From CAWGGS01 sp963822095 (GTDB lineage Bacteria > Desulfobacterota > Desulfobulbia > Desulfobulbales > Desulfocapsaceae), in assembly GCA_963822095.1 (NCBI GenBank), contig CAWGGS010000001.1, forward strand, positions 1-64,000: DNA of 64,000 nucleotides, read 5' to 3'. This document shows positions 31,810 through 41,583 of the stretch, piece after piece; positions within the stretch are counted from its first letter, which is position 1, and the number at the start of each line of letters is the position of its first letter. Both the position numbers and the translations under genes were made by a program. The notes under the pieces are model-generated. The model was not told the DNA's origin. It saw only the letters and a program-made list of their open reading frames with translations, and searched no databases.

Positions 31810-32197
31810 ATAGATGATTACAGTTGTTGTGCACAAAACAACAACAACATGAAAACCAACACGCTACGGGCTTTGCGCCACGTAGCGTGTTGCGTTTCTG
31901 ATGTACTCGCAGCGTTATAGGAAAATAGTGTGTGATTGTAATGGGTTGTAGGATGTCAGTCAGTTATAATACTCAAGGAATCTTACCCAATGGTTGATAA
32001 CATGATTCTACGTACTGCTCCCTTTTTTGTTTCTTTCCTTTATTTTTTCGTGAAGTTAACTACAATTTATATAAGCGATCGCTTTACCCCTATTGTTACA
32101 CCCTGACTTATTATTCCGCTTCTACTATGATGACATTTCGATGTCATACAGTTGTAAATCAAGGTAAAAGATCTTAAGGCAACCTCGAGGACGATAT
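31810..32197. other. rplL-rpoB intergenic region
   Basis: 388 bp without a gene. Contains a GTTGTTGT/ACAACAAC small hairpin (about 31823-31847), the attenuator stem, and an isolated TATAAT (31965-31970) without a convincing -35, so an internal rpoB promoter is possible but unproven. GAGGA precedes the rpoB start. Confidence 0.5.
31858..31891 (+). terminator. Attenuator-type hairpin between rplL and rpoB
   Basis: AACACGCTACG (31858-31868) pairs perfectly with CGTAGCGTGTT (31881-31891), 12-nt loop, followed by GCGTTTCTG, a weak T-tract. Partial termination here, as at the E. coli rplL-rpoB attenuator, would lower rpoBC relative to ribosomal proteins. Confidence 0.65.
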
Positions 32198-35100
32198 ATG
32201 GAACGAGTTAGAAAGAAATTTGCCACAGTGGCGAGTATAATAGAGCCGCCGCATTTGATATCCATGCAGAGAAAATCCTATGAAAAGTTTCTGCAGATGG
32301 ATAAGGACCCGGATGATCGGGAAGATTACGGGTTGCAGGCTATTCTCAAAAATATCTTTCCTATCAATGATTTCAATGGCCTTTGCTCCCTTGAATATGT
32401 CCGCTATAAATTTGGTGAGCCGAAATATACGGTTCAGGAATGTCTGCAACGGGGAATGACCTATGACATTCCTCTAAAGATAATTGTCCGTCTCTTGACC
32501 TTCGATATAGATGAAGAAACGGGAGTCCAGACTATACGGGATATAAAGGAGCAAGAGGTTTTTCTCGGCTCGATACCGCTGATGACGAGTGACGGTGTTT
32601 TTGTTATCAACGGTACAGAACGGGTGATCGTTTCCCAATTGCAGAGATCTCCCGGACTCTTCTACACCCATGACAATGGAAAAAGCCATGCCAGCGGCAA
32701 ACTTTTGTATTCAGCTCGGATTATTCCGGTACGTGGGTCATGGATAGATCTAGAATTCGATATAAAGGATATACTGCACGTTAGGATTGACCGTAGGCGC
32801 AAATTTCCTGTCACCACGCTGTTGAAGGCCATCGGATATACCGATGAACAATTGTTGCGTGAATTTTATCCCATAAACACAGTGCTTTGCGAGGGAGATG
32901 CCTACAAGATTCGCTTTGACCCTGAAACGGCGAAGGGGCAACGTCTGGAATTCGATCTCATAAATCCTGAGAATGGTGAAATTATTGCCAGAAAAGGAAG
33001 AAAGATAAGTAAAGTTCTATCGAAAAAGATAGAAGCAGCAGGAATAGAATTTCTACAGATTTCGAAAGAGGAACTTACCGGAAGATTCCTGGTCAAAACA
33101 GTTTTTAAATCTGGTGTGGATGATGAGCCTCTGGCGCTTTGTAACAGTGAAGTCACTGATACAGTCCTGCAGTCTCTGAAGGATGAGGGAATTAATGAAT
33201 TTGAAGTCCTCTATATAGACGGCGTACAGTATTCTGAGGCCTTCAGGCGCACCCTCGCGCTGGATAAAGTCGGGTCCAAGGATGAAGCCTTGCTTGAGAT
33301 ATACAGGAGGCTTCGGCCATCAAGCCCTCCGACGGTTGAGGTGGCGGCAACCTTTTTCGATAATCTTTTCTTCAATCAGGATCTCTATGATCTCTCCGAG
33401 GTCGGGCGCTATAAAATCAATGCCAAACTCGGACTCGATATTGATATCGGCCATCGGGCTTTGACCCAGGACGACATCATTCACTCGATCAGGTATCTCG
33501 TTCGTCTTAAAGATACCCAAGGTGGTGTCGATGATATCGATCATCTCGGCAACCGGAGAGTACGGACCGTTGGAGAGCTTGTGGAAAATCAGTACCGGAT
33601 GGGGCTGGTGCGAATGGAAAGGGCGATCAAAGAACGAATGACCCTGCAGGATGTCGAGACTCTGATGCCCCACGACCTGATCAACCCCAAACCGATTTCT
33701 GCAGCCATCAAGGAATTTTTCGGAACCAGTCAGCTTTCTCAGTTTATGGATCAGACCAATCCGCTTTCCGAGGTAACGCACAAAAGGCGTCTCAGTGCTC
33801 TCGGACCCGGAGGCCTGTCACGGGAGAGGGCTGGTTTTGAGGTCCGCGATGTGCATCCGACCCATTACGGACGCATCTGTCCTGTTGAAACGCCTGAAGG
33901 GCCGAACATCGGTCTCATCGTTTCTCTGGCCACCTATGCCAGGATCAATCCTTACGGGTTTATCGAGACTCCGTATCGCCGGGTGGAAAACAGAATCGTA
34001 CTCGATGACATCAAGTATTGCAGTGCATTGCAAGAGCAGAAGCACATCATTGCACCTGCATCCGTAAAGGTCGATAAGGATAAACGCATTATTCCAGACA
34101 CCCTGATCGTTCGGGAAGACGGAGAGGTTGTTACCTCGACTGCCGATAAGGTGACCTACATGGATATTGCACCGAATCAACTTATCAGTGTGGCTGCCTC
34201 CCTGGTGCCTTTCCTTGAAAACGACGATGCCAACCGTGCTCTGATGGGTTCGAACATGCAGCGTCAGGCTGTGCCGTTGATGACAACGGCCGCTCCCCTT
34301 GTCGGTACAGGCATGGAAAAATATGTGGCCCGTGACTCGGGAGCCTGCCTCTTGGCAGGAGGGGACGGGATTGTCGAAGAGGCTGATTCCAATCGAATTG
34401 TCGTTCGATACAATGAACCGGGAACCGACGGATTTGAAACCGGTGTCGCTGTCTATCGACTTGAAAAGTATAAGAAATCCAATCAAAACACCTGTTTTAA
34501 TCAAAAACCCCTCGCCCTGCCCGGGATGCTTGTCAAAAAGGGTACGGTGCTGGCCGATGGTCCGTCCTGTGAACAGGGCGAGCTTGCGCTTGGGAAAAAT
34601 GTGACCATTGCCTTTATGCCCTGGCGAGGATTCAATTTTGAGGATTCAATTCTAGTCAATGAACGCCTGTTAAAAGAGGATACCTTTACCTCGGTACATA
34701 TCGAGGTTTTCGAGACCATGGCCCGAGATACCAAACTCGGCAAGGAGGAGATCACCCGGGATATTCCCAATGTCAGTGAAGAGACGCTGAGGAACCTGGA
34801 TGATTCCGGTATCGTTCGGGTCGGTGCGGAGGTGAGGGCCGGTGATACCTTGGTCGGCAAGGTTACCCCTAAAGGTGAGACGGTACTGTCTCCGGAGGAA
34901 AAACTCCTGCGCGCCATCTTCGGTGAAAAAGCCCAGGATGTCAAGGATTCGTCATTGCGGGTTCCTCCGGGAATCGAGGGGGTTGTCATTGATGCCAAGG
35001 TCTTTTCCAGAAAGGGAGTGGATAAGGATGAACGCTCCTTGATGATTGAGGACCTGGAAATTGAGAAGCTGAATCGTGATAAGCTCGACGAAATTGCCAG

Positions 35101-36280
35101 CCTGAAACGCGGCGTTTGTCGTGAACTTGGGGAGATCATGGACGGCAGGACGGCAAAACATGATATCCTCGCACCCGATGGAACGGTGATTGTCAAACTG
35201 GGGAAAAAGATAGAGGCTGATGTGGCTTTGGATATCGGTTTCAATAATCTCAGTGCAGTTGATTTTTCCGAGAAATCAAAATATACCGACCAGATAGACG
35301 CTATTTTTGAACGATATAGGAATCAGTCGCGGCTTATTAATGAGAGATACGATGGAATTATCGATCGGATGAAAAAAGGTGACGACCTGCCTCCCGGTGT
35401 CGTCAAAATGGTCAAGATCTATGTGGCGACCAAGCGTAAGCTTTCGGTCGGTGACAAAATGGCCGGTCGGCACGGGAATAAGGGTGTTGTCTCCAGACTT
35501 TTGCCTGAGGAGGATATGCCCTTCTTCGCTGATGGAACCACCGTCGATATCGTCCTTAATCCTTTAGGTGTGCCGTCTCGTATGAATGTCGGACAGGTTT
35601 TGGAGGTTCATCTGGGGTTTGCCGCCAGAAAACTTGGTGAGCAACTGGAAGCAATGGCCCGGAAAGGCGCTGCCGACGAAATACGGAAAAAAATGTCGGT
35701 CATATATAAGAAAGAAGAATACAGCCAGCTCACCTCCGGCCAATCGGATGAAGAGCTGATCGCCTGGGCCAGAAAGCATCTCCGGGGTATTCATATGAGC
35801 ACGCCAGTCTTCGATGGGGCGGCAGAATCCGATATCCGAAACCTGTTGGTTGAAGCGGGTGTCGACGAGGTCGGTCAGAGTCAGCTTTACGACGGTCTGA
35901 CCGGTGAGGCGTTTGCCAACAAGGTGACGGTGGGTGTTATGTATATGCTGAAGCTGCATCACCTCGTCGACAATAAAATTCATGCCAGGTCGACTGGTCC
36001 TTACTCTCTTGTTACCCAGCAGCCACTCGGCGGCAAAGCCCAATTTGGCGGCCAACGGCTTGGAGAGATGGAGGTATGGGCCATGGAAGCCTATGGCGCA
36101 GCCTATACCCTTAAGGAATTTTTGACCGCAAAATCCGATGATGTCGAGGGACGGACCACGATGTATGAACGTATTGTCAAAGGGAATAACTTCCTGACGA
36201 CGGGTCTGCCCGAATCCTTCCATGTATTGGTCAAAGAGTTGCAGGGACTTTGCCTGAACATGGAACTTATTGAAGAATAG
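32198..36280 (+). CDS. rpoB: RNA polymerase beta subunit
   Basis: 1360 residues, uninterrupted. The rifampicin region reads S-Q-L-S-Q-F-M-D-Q-T-N-P-L-S and H-K-R-R-L-S-A-L-G-P-G-G-L, the sensitive-type residues. Other catalytic-core segments such as V-E-T-P-E-G-P-N-I-G-L and G-D-K-M-A-G-R-H-G-N-K-G are present, as is the C-terminal clamp. Forms the core polymerase with RpoC and RpoA, both encoded in this window. Confidence 0.98.
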   Translation: MERVRKKFATVASIIEPPHLISMQRKSYEKFLQMDKDPDDREDYGLQAILKNIFPINDFNGLCSLEYVRYKFGEPKYTVQECLQRGMTYDIPLKIIVRLLTFDIDEETGVQTIRDIKEQEVFLGSIPLMTSDGVFVINGTERVIVSQLQRSPGLFYTHDNGKSHASGKLLYSARIIPVRGSWIDLEFDIKDILHVRIDRRRKFPVTTLLKAIGYTDEQLLREFYPINTVLCEGDAYKIRFDPETAKGQRLEFDLINPENGEIIARKGRKISKVLSKKIEAAGIEFLQISKEELTGRFLVKTVFKSGVDDEPLALCNSEVTDTVLQSLKDEGINEFEVLYIDGVQYSEAFRRTLALDKVGSKDEALLEIYRRLRPSSPPTVEVAATFFDNLFFNQDLYDLSEVGRYKINAKLGLDIDIGHRALTQDDIIHSIRYLVRLKDTQGGVDDIDHLGNRRVRTVGELVENQYRMGLVRMERAIKERMTLQDVETLMPHDLINPKPISAAIKEFFGTSQLSQFMDQTNPLSEVTHKRRLSALGPGGLSRERAGFEVRDVHPTHYGRICPVETPEGPNIGLIVSLATYARINPYGFIETPYRRVENRIVLDDIKYCSALQEQKHIIAPASVKVDKDKRIIPDTLIVREDGEVVTSTADKVTYMDIAPNQLISVAASLVPFLENDDANRALMGSNMQRQAVPLMTTAAPLVGTGMEKYVARDSGACLLAGGDGIVEEADSNRIVVRYNEPGTDGFETGVAVYRLEKYKKSNQNTCFNQKPLALPGMLVKKGTVLADGPSCEQGELALGKNVTIAFMPWRGFNFEDSILVNERLLKEDTFTSVHIEVFETMARDTKLGKEEITRDIPNVSEETLRNLDDSGIVRVGAEVRAGDTLVGKVTPKGETVLSPEEKLLRAIFGEKAQDVKDSSLRVPPGIEGVVIDAKVFSRKGVDKDERSLMIEDLEIEKLNRDKLDEIASLKRGVCRELGEIMDGRTAKHDILAPDGTVIVKLGKKIEADVALDIGFNNLSAVDFSEKSKYTDQIDAIFERYRNQSRLINERYDGIIDRMKKGDDLPPGVVKMVKIYVATKRKLSVGDKMAGRHGNKGVVSRLLPEEDMPFFADGTTVDIVLNPLGVPSRMNVGQVLEVHLGFAARKLGEQLEAMARKGAADEIRKKMSVIYKKEEYSQLTSGQSDEELIAWARKHLRGIHMSTPVFDGAAESDIRNLLVEAGVDEVGQSQLYDGLTGEAFANKVTVGVMYMLKLHHLVDNKIHARSTGPYSLVTQQPLGGKAQFGGQRLGEMEVWAMEAYGAAYTLKEFLTAKSDDVEGRTTMYERIVKGNNFLTTGLPESFHVLVKELQGLCLNMELIEE

Positions 36281-36289
36281 GTGTGAAAG

Positions 36290-36326
36290 ATGCATGACCG
36301 TCCTGGCTTTCAGGGTGGTCATGCAC
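36290..36326 (+). terminator. Hairpin between rpoB and rpoC
   Basis: TGCATGACC (36291-36299) pairs with GGTCATGCA (36316-36324). No T-tract follows, so it is more likely an RNA-processing or stability element than a terminator. Confidence 0.45.
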
Positions 36327-36422
36327 CTGGGACCATTTGTAATAGCCCACTAAGTGGCCTAATCTCTTCATGGCCCGATGCTTGCATCGGGCATTTAAAA
36401 TAATCTCTGGAAGAGGTGATTC

Positions 36423-39400
36423 GTGGAAGAGTTATTTAATTTTTTTCAGAAACCGAAATCTCCCGTTAAGTTTAATAAAGTAAAAATTTCTCTTGCCTCA
36501 CCTGAGAAAATCATGGATTGGTCCCATGGTGAGGTAAAGAAGCCGGAAACCATTAATTACCGAACATTTAAACCCGAACGAGATGGTCTGTTCTGTGCCA
36601 AAATATTTGGACCGGTAAAGGATTTTGAGTGCAATTGCGGAAAATATAAACGCATGAAGCATCGTGGTGTCGTCTGTGAGAAATGCGGTGTCGAAGTCAT
36701 TCAATCAAAGGTTCGTCGGGAGCGTTTAGGCCATATTAAACTCGCTGCACCAGTTGCCCATATCTGGTTTTTGAAGAGTCTTCCGAGTAAGATCGGGGCG
36801 GTTCTGGACATGACACTGAAACAGCTCGAAAAAATCCTATATTTCGAGCAGTATGCGGTCGTTTCCTCAGAAACCGAAAGTGTTCCAGTTGGAACCTTGC
36901 TGACCGAGGAAAAGTATCGTCAGGCCCGCGATGAATACCCCGGGCAGTTTACCGTGGGCATAGGTGCCGAGGCTATCAGAGAGCTACTTCAGGGCAAGGA
37001 TCTGCCCGCTCTTTCAAAAGAGTTGAGAGAGGAGATGGCAACCACCAATTCCCAAACCAAACGGTTGAAGCTGGGCAAGAGACTGTATGTTGTCGAGGCC
37101 TTCCAGGATTCGGGGAACCGACCGGAATGGATGGTCCTTGAAGTGATCCCCGTTTTGCCACCGGACCTCAGACCCCTGGTACCCCTTGAAGGTGGACGGT
37201 TTGCGACCTCCGATCTGAACGATCTCTACCGAAGGGTAATAAACAGAAACAACAGATTAAAACGTCTGCTTGAACTGGATGCTCCTGATATCATTATACG
37301 AAATGAAAAGCGTATGCTCCAGGAGGCGGTTGACGTCCTCTTCGATAATGGTCGGCGCGGGCGGGTGATCACCGGCGCCAATAAAAGGCCGTTGAAATCT
37401 CTCTCCGATATGCTCAAAGGAAAACAGGGACGTTTTCGCCAGAATCTTCTTGGAAAACGTGTCGATTACTCCGGCCGTTCAGTCATTGTCGTAGGCCCGC
37501 ATCTCAGATTGCATCAATGCGGCATTCCGAAGAAAATGGCCTTGGAGCTGTTTAAACCGTTTATCTATAATAAGCTTGAGAGAAGAGGGTACGTAACCAC
37601 CATAAAGAGTGCAAGAAAGATGGTGGAAAAAGGATCGAAAGAGGTCTGGGACGTTCTTGACGAGGTGGTAACGGAATATCCTGTTATTTTGAACCGGGCT
37701 CCGACCTTGCACAGACTCGGTATGCAGGCCTTTGAGGCTGTTTTGATAGAGGGGAAAGCGATCCAGCTGCATCCGCTTGTATGTATGGCCTTCAACGCCG
37801 ACTTCGATGGTGACCAGATGGCTGTGCATGTGCCACTTTCCGTTGAGGCACAGGTTGAAGCCCGAGTTCTGATGATGTCGACCAACAATATCCTCTCTCC
37901 TGCCAACGGTGAGCCGATTATCATACCTTCACAGGACATCGTTCTCGGTCTCTACTACATGACCAGGGAGCGTATTAATGTGAAAGGCGAGGGCAAGGTC
38001 TTTTCCAACCCCCAGGAGGCAAGGATAGCCTATGACCATGACGCCATAGATCTGCAGGCGAAGGTCAAGGTCCGCAGGGACAGTGAGATGGTTGAGACCA
38101 CCATGGGGAGGATTATTCTTGGAGAACTTCTGCCTGCCAGTGTTCCCTTTGCCGAGATAAACAAGGTTATGAGTAAAAAGGCTCTTGCTCAGCTCATTGA
38201 TTTCACTTACAGGCATTCGGGAACCAAGGAAACGGTTATCCTTGCAGATCGCTTAAAAGATATTGGATATGAATATGCGACTCGGGCAGGGATATCGATT
38301 TGCATCAACGATATGAAGATCCCCCTTAATAAAGAAGACCTTGTTGAAAAGGCTGAAAATGAGGTATTGGACGTTGATCAACAGTATTCAGACGGTCTGA
38401 TTACCTCTGGCGAGAAATACAACAAAGTTGTGGATATCTGGTCGAAGGTTACTGAAGACGTTGCCAACGAGATGATGGAAGAGATCAAAGTCGATTACTT
38501 CCGTGACAAGGATAACAAGGTCGTCGAGGCTCCGAGTTTCAATTCCATTTTTATTATGGCGGATTCAGGTGCCAGGGGCTCCCGTGACCAGATACGACAA
38601 CTTGCCGGTATGCGTGGACTTATGGCCAAACCGTCAGGTGCTATCATTGAAACTCCGATCAAGGCCAATTTCCGTGAGGGGCTGGGCGTACTTGAATATT
38701 TCATCTCAACCCATGGTGCCCGGAAAGGACTGGCCGATACAGCCTTGAAGACTGCAAACTCCGGATATCTTACCAGGCGTCTGGTGGATGTTGCCCAGGA
38801 GGCAACTATCGTCGAATTGGACTGTAAGACTTTGGACGGTATCGTTGCCGAGCCTCTTATCGACGGTGGTGAGATCATTGTTCCCCTGGGTGACCGTATC
38901 TTGGGAAGGGTGGCACTGGAGGATGTTTGCGATCCTTATTCCGCCGAGGTCATAGTCGAAGCGGGAGCTGAGATTACCGAAGAGAAGGTGCGGCTGATCG
39001 GAAGGGCAGGTATTGACCGGGTCCTGATCCGTTCGGTCCTCTCTTGTCGATCACGGCGCGGAGTGTGCGCGGCTTGTTATGGGCGTGATCTGGGAAGGGG
39101 CCATATGGTGAATATCGGTGAGGCCATCGGGGTTATTGCCGCCCAGTCAATTGGTGAGCCGGGTACCCAGCTGACCATGAGAACCTTCCATATCGGCGGC
39201 ACTGCCAGCCGGTCCGTTGAACAGGCTGAGTTGAAGACCCAAAGGGGCGGTTCTGTGGCCTTTAGAAACCTCCATTCCGTCGTTAATGCCGAAGGGATCA
39301 AAATCGTTATGAACCGTAATGCGGAGATTCTGATCCTCGACGATTTAAAACGAGAACGGGAACGATTCAAGGTTAACTATGGTGCTCAGATTCTGGTGCA

Positions 39401-40472
39401 GGCAGACCAGGAGATAGAAGCAGGAACCATTTTGGCTGATTGGGATGCGTACACTATCCCCATTGTTGCTGAGGTGGGCGGTGTCATCAAATACGGGGAT
39501 ATCCTTGAGGGTGTCACCATGCAGGAAAAGGTCGATGTGGTTACCGGCAAGTCTTCAAAGGTTATCATTCATTCCAGCAGCACTGCCCAATTGAACCCGC
39601 GGGTATCTGTCAAAAATGAACGTGGTAAAACCTTGAAGCTTTCGGATTCCGATGTCTATGCACGGTATAGTCTTCCTGTGGGTTCTATCATATCTGTGGC
39701 CGAAGGAGATACGATTAAACCGGGCACGGTTGTCGGCAAGATTCCTCGTGAGACTTCGAAGACCAAAGATATTACCGGTGGTCTCCCCAGGGTGGCCGAA
39801 TTGTTCGAAGTACGAAAACCCAAGGAGCCGGCCGTAATCACTGAAATTGACGGCAGGATTAGCTTCGGGAAAGAACTTAAAGGAAAACGAAGAGTTATCG
39901 TAACCCCTGAGCATGGTGAGCCCCTGGAATATCTGGTTCCGAAAGCGAAACATCTTATTGTCCATGAAGGGGACTATGTCCAGGCCGGAGAACCTTTGAT
40001 GGAGGGAACCGTTGTTCCCAATGATATCTTGCGCGTACTGGGAGTAAAAGAGCTGGCAAAATTCCTGGTCAATGAGATTCAGGAGGTGTATCGATTGCAG
40101 GGTGTTCGGATTAATGACAAACACATCGAGGTCATTGTCCGACAAATGCTGCGCAGGGTTCAGATCACCTCACCCGGAGATTCAAAGTTCATGCTGGGAG
40201 AGCAGGTGGAATGGTGGAAATTCGAAGACGAACGTGATAAACTCTTTGCCGAAGGCCTTGCTCCTGCTGTAGCAGAGCCCTTGTTGCTAGGAGTGACCAA
40301 GGCATCGCTTTCCACCGAGAGCTTCATTTCAGCAGCTTCTTTCCAGGAGACTACCAAGGTCCTCACCAACGCTGCCATGGCAGGCAAAGTGGATGAACTT
40401 GCTGGTCTTAAAGAAAACGTGATCATGGGACGGTTGATCTCTGCCGGAACCGGAATTCTCGGGAATTCGTAG
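36423..40472 (+). CDS. rpoC: RNA polymerase beta' subunit
   Basis: 1349 residues, GTG start at 36423 after GGAAGAGGTG. N-terminal zinc site C-N-C-G-K-Y-K and C-E-K-C-G-V; catalytic magnesium loop N-A-D-F-D-G-D; second zinc cluster C-R-S-R-R-G-V-C-A-A-C-Y-G; trigger-loop region and jaw are complete. Separated from rpoB by 142 nt, longer than usual, in which short complementary stretches (TGCATGACC.../GGTCATGCA, 36290-36325) form a hairpin. Confidence 0.98.
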   Translation: MEELFNFFQKPKSPVKFNKVKISLASPEKIMDWSHGEVKKPETINYRTFKPERDGLFCAKIFGPVKDFECNCGKYKRMKHRGVVCEKCGVEVIQSKVRRERLGHIKLAAPVAHIWFLKSLPSKIGAVLDMTLKQLEKILYFEQYAVVSSETESVPVGTLLTEEKYRQARDEYPGQFTVGIGAEAIRELLQGKDLPALSKELREEMATTNSQTKRLKLGKRLYVVEAFQDSGNRPEWMVLEVIPVLPPDLRPLVPLEGGRFATSDLNDLYRRVINRNNRLKRLLELDAPDIIIRNEKRMLQEAVDVLFDNGRRGRVITGANKRPLKSLSDMLKGKQGRFRQNLLGKRVDYSGRSVIVVGPHLRLHQCGIPKKMALELFKPFIYNKLERRGYVTTIKSARKMVEKGSKEVWDVLDEVVTEYPVILNRAPTLHRLGMQAFEAVLIEGKAIQLHPLVCMAFNADFDGDQMAVHVPLSVEAQVEARVLMMSTNNILSPANGEPIIIPSQDIVLGLYYMTRERINVKGEGKVFSNPQEARIAYDHDAIDLQAKVKVRRDSEMVETTMGRIILGELLPASVPFAEINKVMSKKALAQLIDFTYRHSGTKETVILADRLKDIGYEYATRAGISICINDMKIPLNKEDLVEKAENEVLDVDQQYSDGLITSGEKYNKVVDIWSKVTEDVANEMMEEIKVDYFRDKDNKVVEAPSFNSIFIMADSGARGSRDQIRQLAGMRGLMAKPSGAIIETPIKANFREGLGVLEYFISTHGARKGLADTALKTANSGYLTRRLVDVAQEATIVELDCKTLDGIVAEPLIDGGEIIVPLGDRILGRVALEDVCDPYSAEVIVEAGAEITEEKVRLIGRAGIDRVLIRSVLSCRSRRGVCAACYGRDLGRGHMVNIGEAIGVIAAQSIGEPGTQLTMRTFHIGGTASRSVEQAELKTQRGGSVAFRNLHSVVNAEGIKIVMNRNAEILILDDLKRERERFKVNYGAQILVQADQEIEAGTILADWDAYTIPIVAEVGGVIKYGDILEGVTMQEKVDVVTGKSSKVIIHSSSTAQLNPRVSVKNERGKTLKLSDSDVYARYSLPVGSIISVAEGDTIKPGTVVGKIPRETSKTKDITGGLPRVAELFEVRKPKEPAVITEIDGRISFGKELKGKRRVIVTPEHGEPLEYLVPKAKHLIVHEGDYVQAGEPLMEGTVVPNDILRVLGVKELAKFLVNEIQEVYRLQGVRINDKHIEVIVRQMLRRVQITSPGDSKFMLGEQVEWWKFEDERDKLFAEGLAPAVAEPLLLGVTKASLSTESFISAASFQETTKVLTNAAMAGKVDELAGLKENVIMGRLISAGTGILGNS

Positions 40473-40507
40473 AGGCTCTCCGAAACAGGTTTGAATGTGT
40501 TTTTATC

Positions 40508-40536
40508 TTGACACTACAGCTGCATTAGGGTATCTA
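40508..40536 (+). promoter_or_regulatory. Internal promoter before rpsL (str operon)
   Basis: Consensus TTGACA (40508-40513), 17 bp, TATCTA (40531-40536) in the 156-bp gap after rpoC, about 90 nt before rpsL. It would let the str and downstream S10 genes be driven independently of rpoBC. Confidence 0.6.
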
Positions 40537-40628
40537 TCTTTCTTTTCGTGCTGTAATGCGGCCCATTAATGCGGCGGCTGTGTCATAATATTATTAATAA
40601 GGTAAAGCGAACAGGAGCAGTAAAGGTA

Positions 40629-41000
40629 ATGCCAACTATCAATCAACTCGTTCGGAAGGCCAGAAAGAAAAGTGTGAAGAAGACCACCACACCTGCCTTG
40701 AAAGGATCACCGCAAAAAAGGGGTGTCTGTGTACGGGTGTATACGACCACACCCAAAAAGCCGAACTCTGCTCTTCGTAAGGTTGCCAGGGTCAGGTTGA
40801 CAAACGGAATAGAGGTAACTTCGTATATACCTGGAATTGGGCATAATCTTCAAGAGCATTCTGTGGTATTGATCAGAGGTGGCAGGGTGAAAGACCTTCC
40901 GGGTGTTCGTTATCATATCGTTCGTGGTACCTTGGATACGCTGGGAGTCTCTGATAGACGTCAAGGTCGATCCAAGTACGGAGCAAAACGGCCTTCATAA
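40629..41000 (+). CDS. rpsL: 30S ribosomal protein S12
   Basis: 123 residues from ATG 40629 (M-P-T-I-N-Q-L-V-R-K); the longer reading from 40569 is rejected. Decoding-centre protein. The streptomycin-relevant lysines are wild type: T-P-K-K-P-N-S-A-L-R-K and G-G-R-V-K-D-L-P-G, so no resistance substitution is seen there. First gene of the rpsL-rpsG-fusA-tuf run. Confidence 0.97.
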   Translation: MPTINQLVRKARKKSVKKTTTPALKGSPQKRGVCVRVYTTTPKKPNSALRKVARVRLTNGIEVTSYIPGIGHNLQEHSVVLIRGGRVKDLPGVRYHIVRGTLDTLGVSDRRQGRSKYGAKRPS

Positions 41001-41026
41001 GTGCCTGCTGAAAAGAGAGGAAATTA

Positions 41027-41500
41027 ATGTCGCGTAGAAAGATTATAGATAGAAGGCCTATTGACCCCGATCCTCGCTATAACAGCGTGCTGGTCAGCAA
41101 ATTTACCAACGGTCTGATGGAACGGGGCAAGAAGAATCTTGCCCAGCGCATCTTCTATGAAGCGATGGATATCGTCGCAAGTAAAGTCACCGACAGCGAT
41201 GTTCTGACGGTATTTGAGGAGGCGATGGAGAAGGTCCGGCCGAAGGTCGAGGTTAAATCCAGGCGTGTCGGTGGGGCAACTTATCAGGTTCCCATGGAGG
41301 TACGTCAGACCAGGAGAAATGCCTTGGCCATCCGGTGGATAATCGACTTTGCAAAATCCAGGTCGGGAAAATCCATGTCGGAAAAATTGGCTGCCGAGTT
41401 TTTGGACGCCTATAATAACCGGGGTGCCTCCGTCAAGAAACGCGATGATACCCACCGCATGGCTGAAGCGAACAAGGCATTTGCCCACTATCGCTGGTAA
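41027..41500 (+). CDS. rpsG: 30S ribosomal protein S7
   Basis: 157 residues, the common length. Binds the 3' major domain of 16S rRNA and starts head assembly. N-terminal R-R-K-I-I-D-R-R-P-I-D-P-D-P and R-R-V-G-G-A-T-Y-Q-V-P-M-E-V are family signatures. 26 nt after rpsL with GAGAGGAAATTA as ribosome binding site. Confidence 0.97.
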   Translation: MSRRKIIDRRPIDPDPRYNSVLVSKFTNGLMERGKKNLAQRIFYEAMDIVASKVTDSDVLTVFEEAMEKVRPKVEVKSRRVGGATYQVPMEVRQTRRNALAIRWIIDFAKSRSGKSMSEKLAAEFLDAYNNRGASVKKRDDTHRMAEANKAFAHYRW

Positions 41501-41583
41501 GGAGAAGAGTCAACGATTGACTGACTAACTTTCAGGGGCTGACGTCGACTGAAGATCAGGAAAATATTTTTAGGTAACGTTTC

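Noticed and set aside
31942..31970. Promoter for rpoB at the isolated TATAAT
   Set aside because: No acceptable -35 at 16-18 bp spacing, so not listed as a separate promoter.
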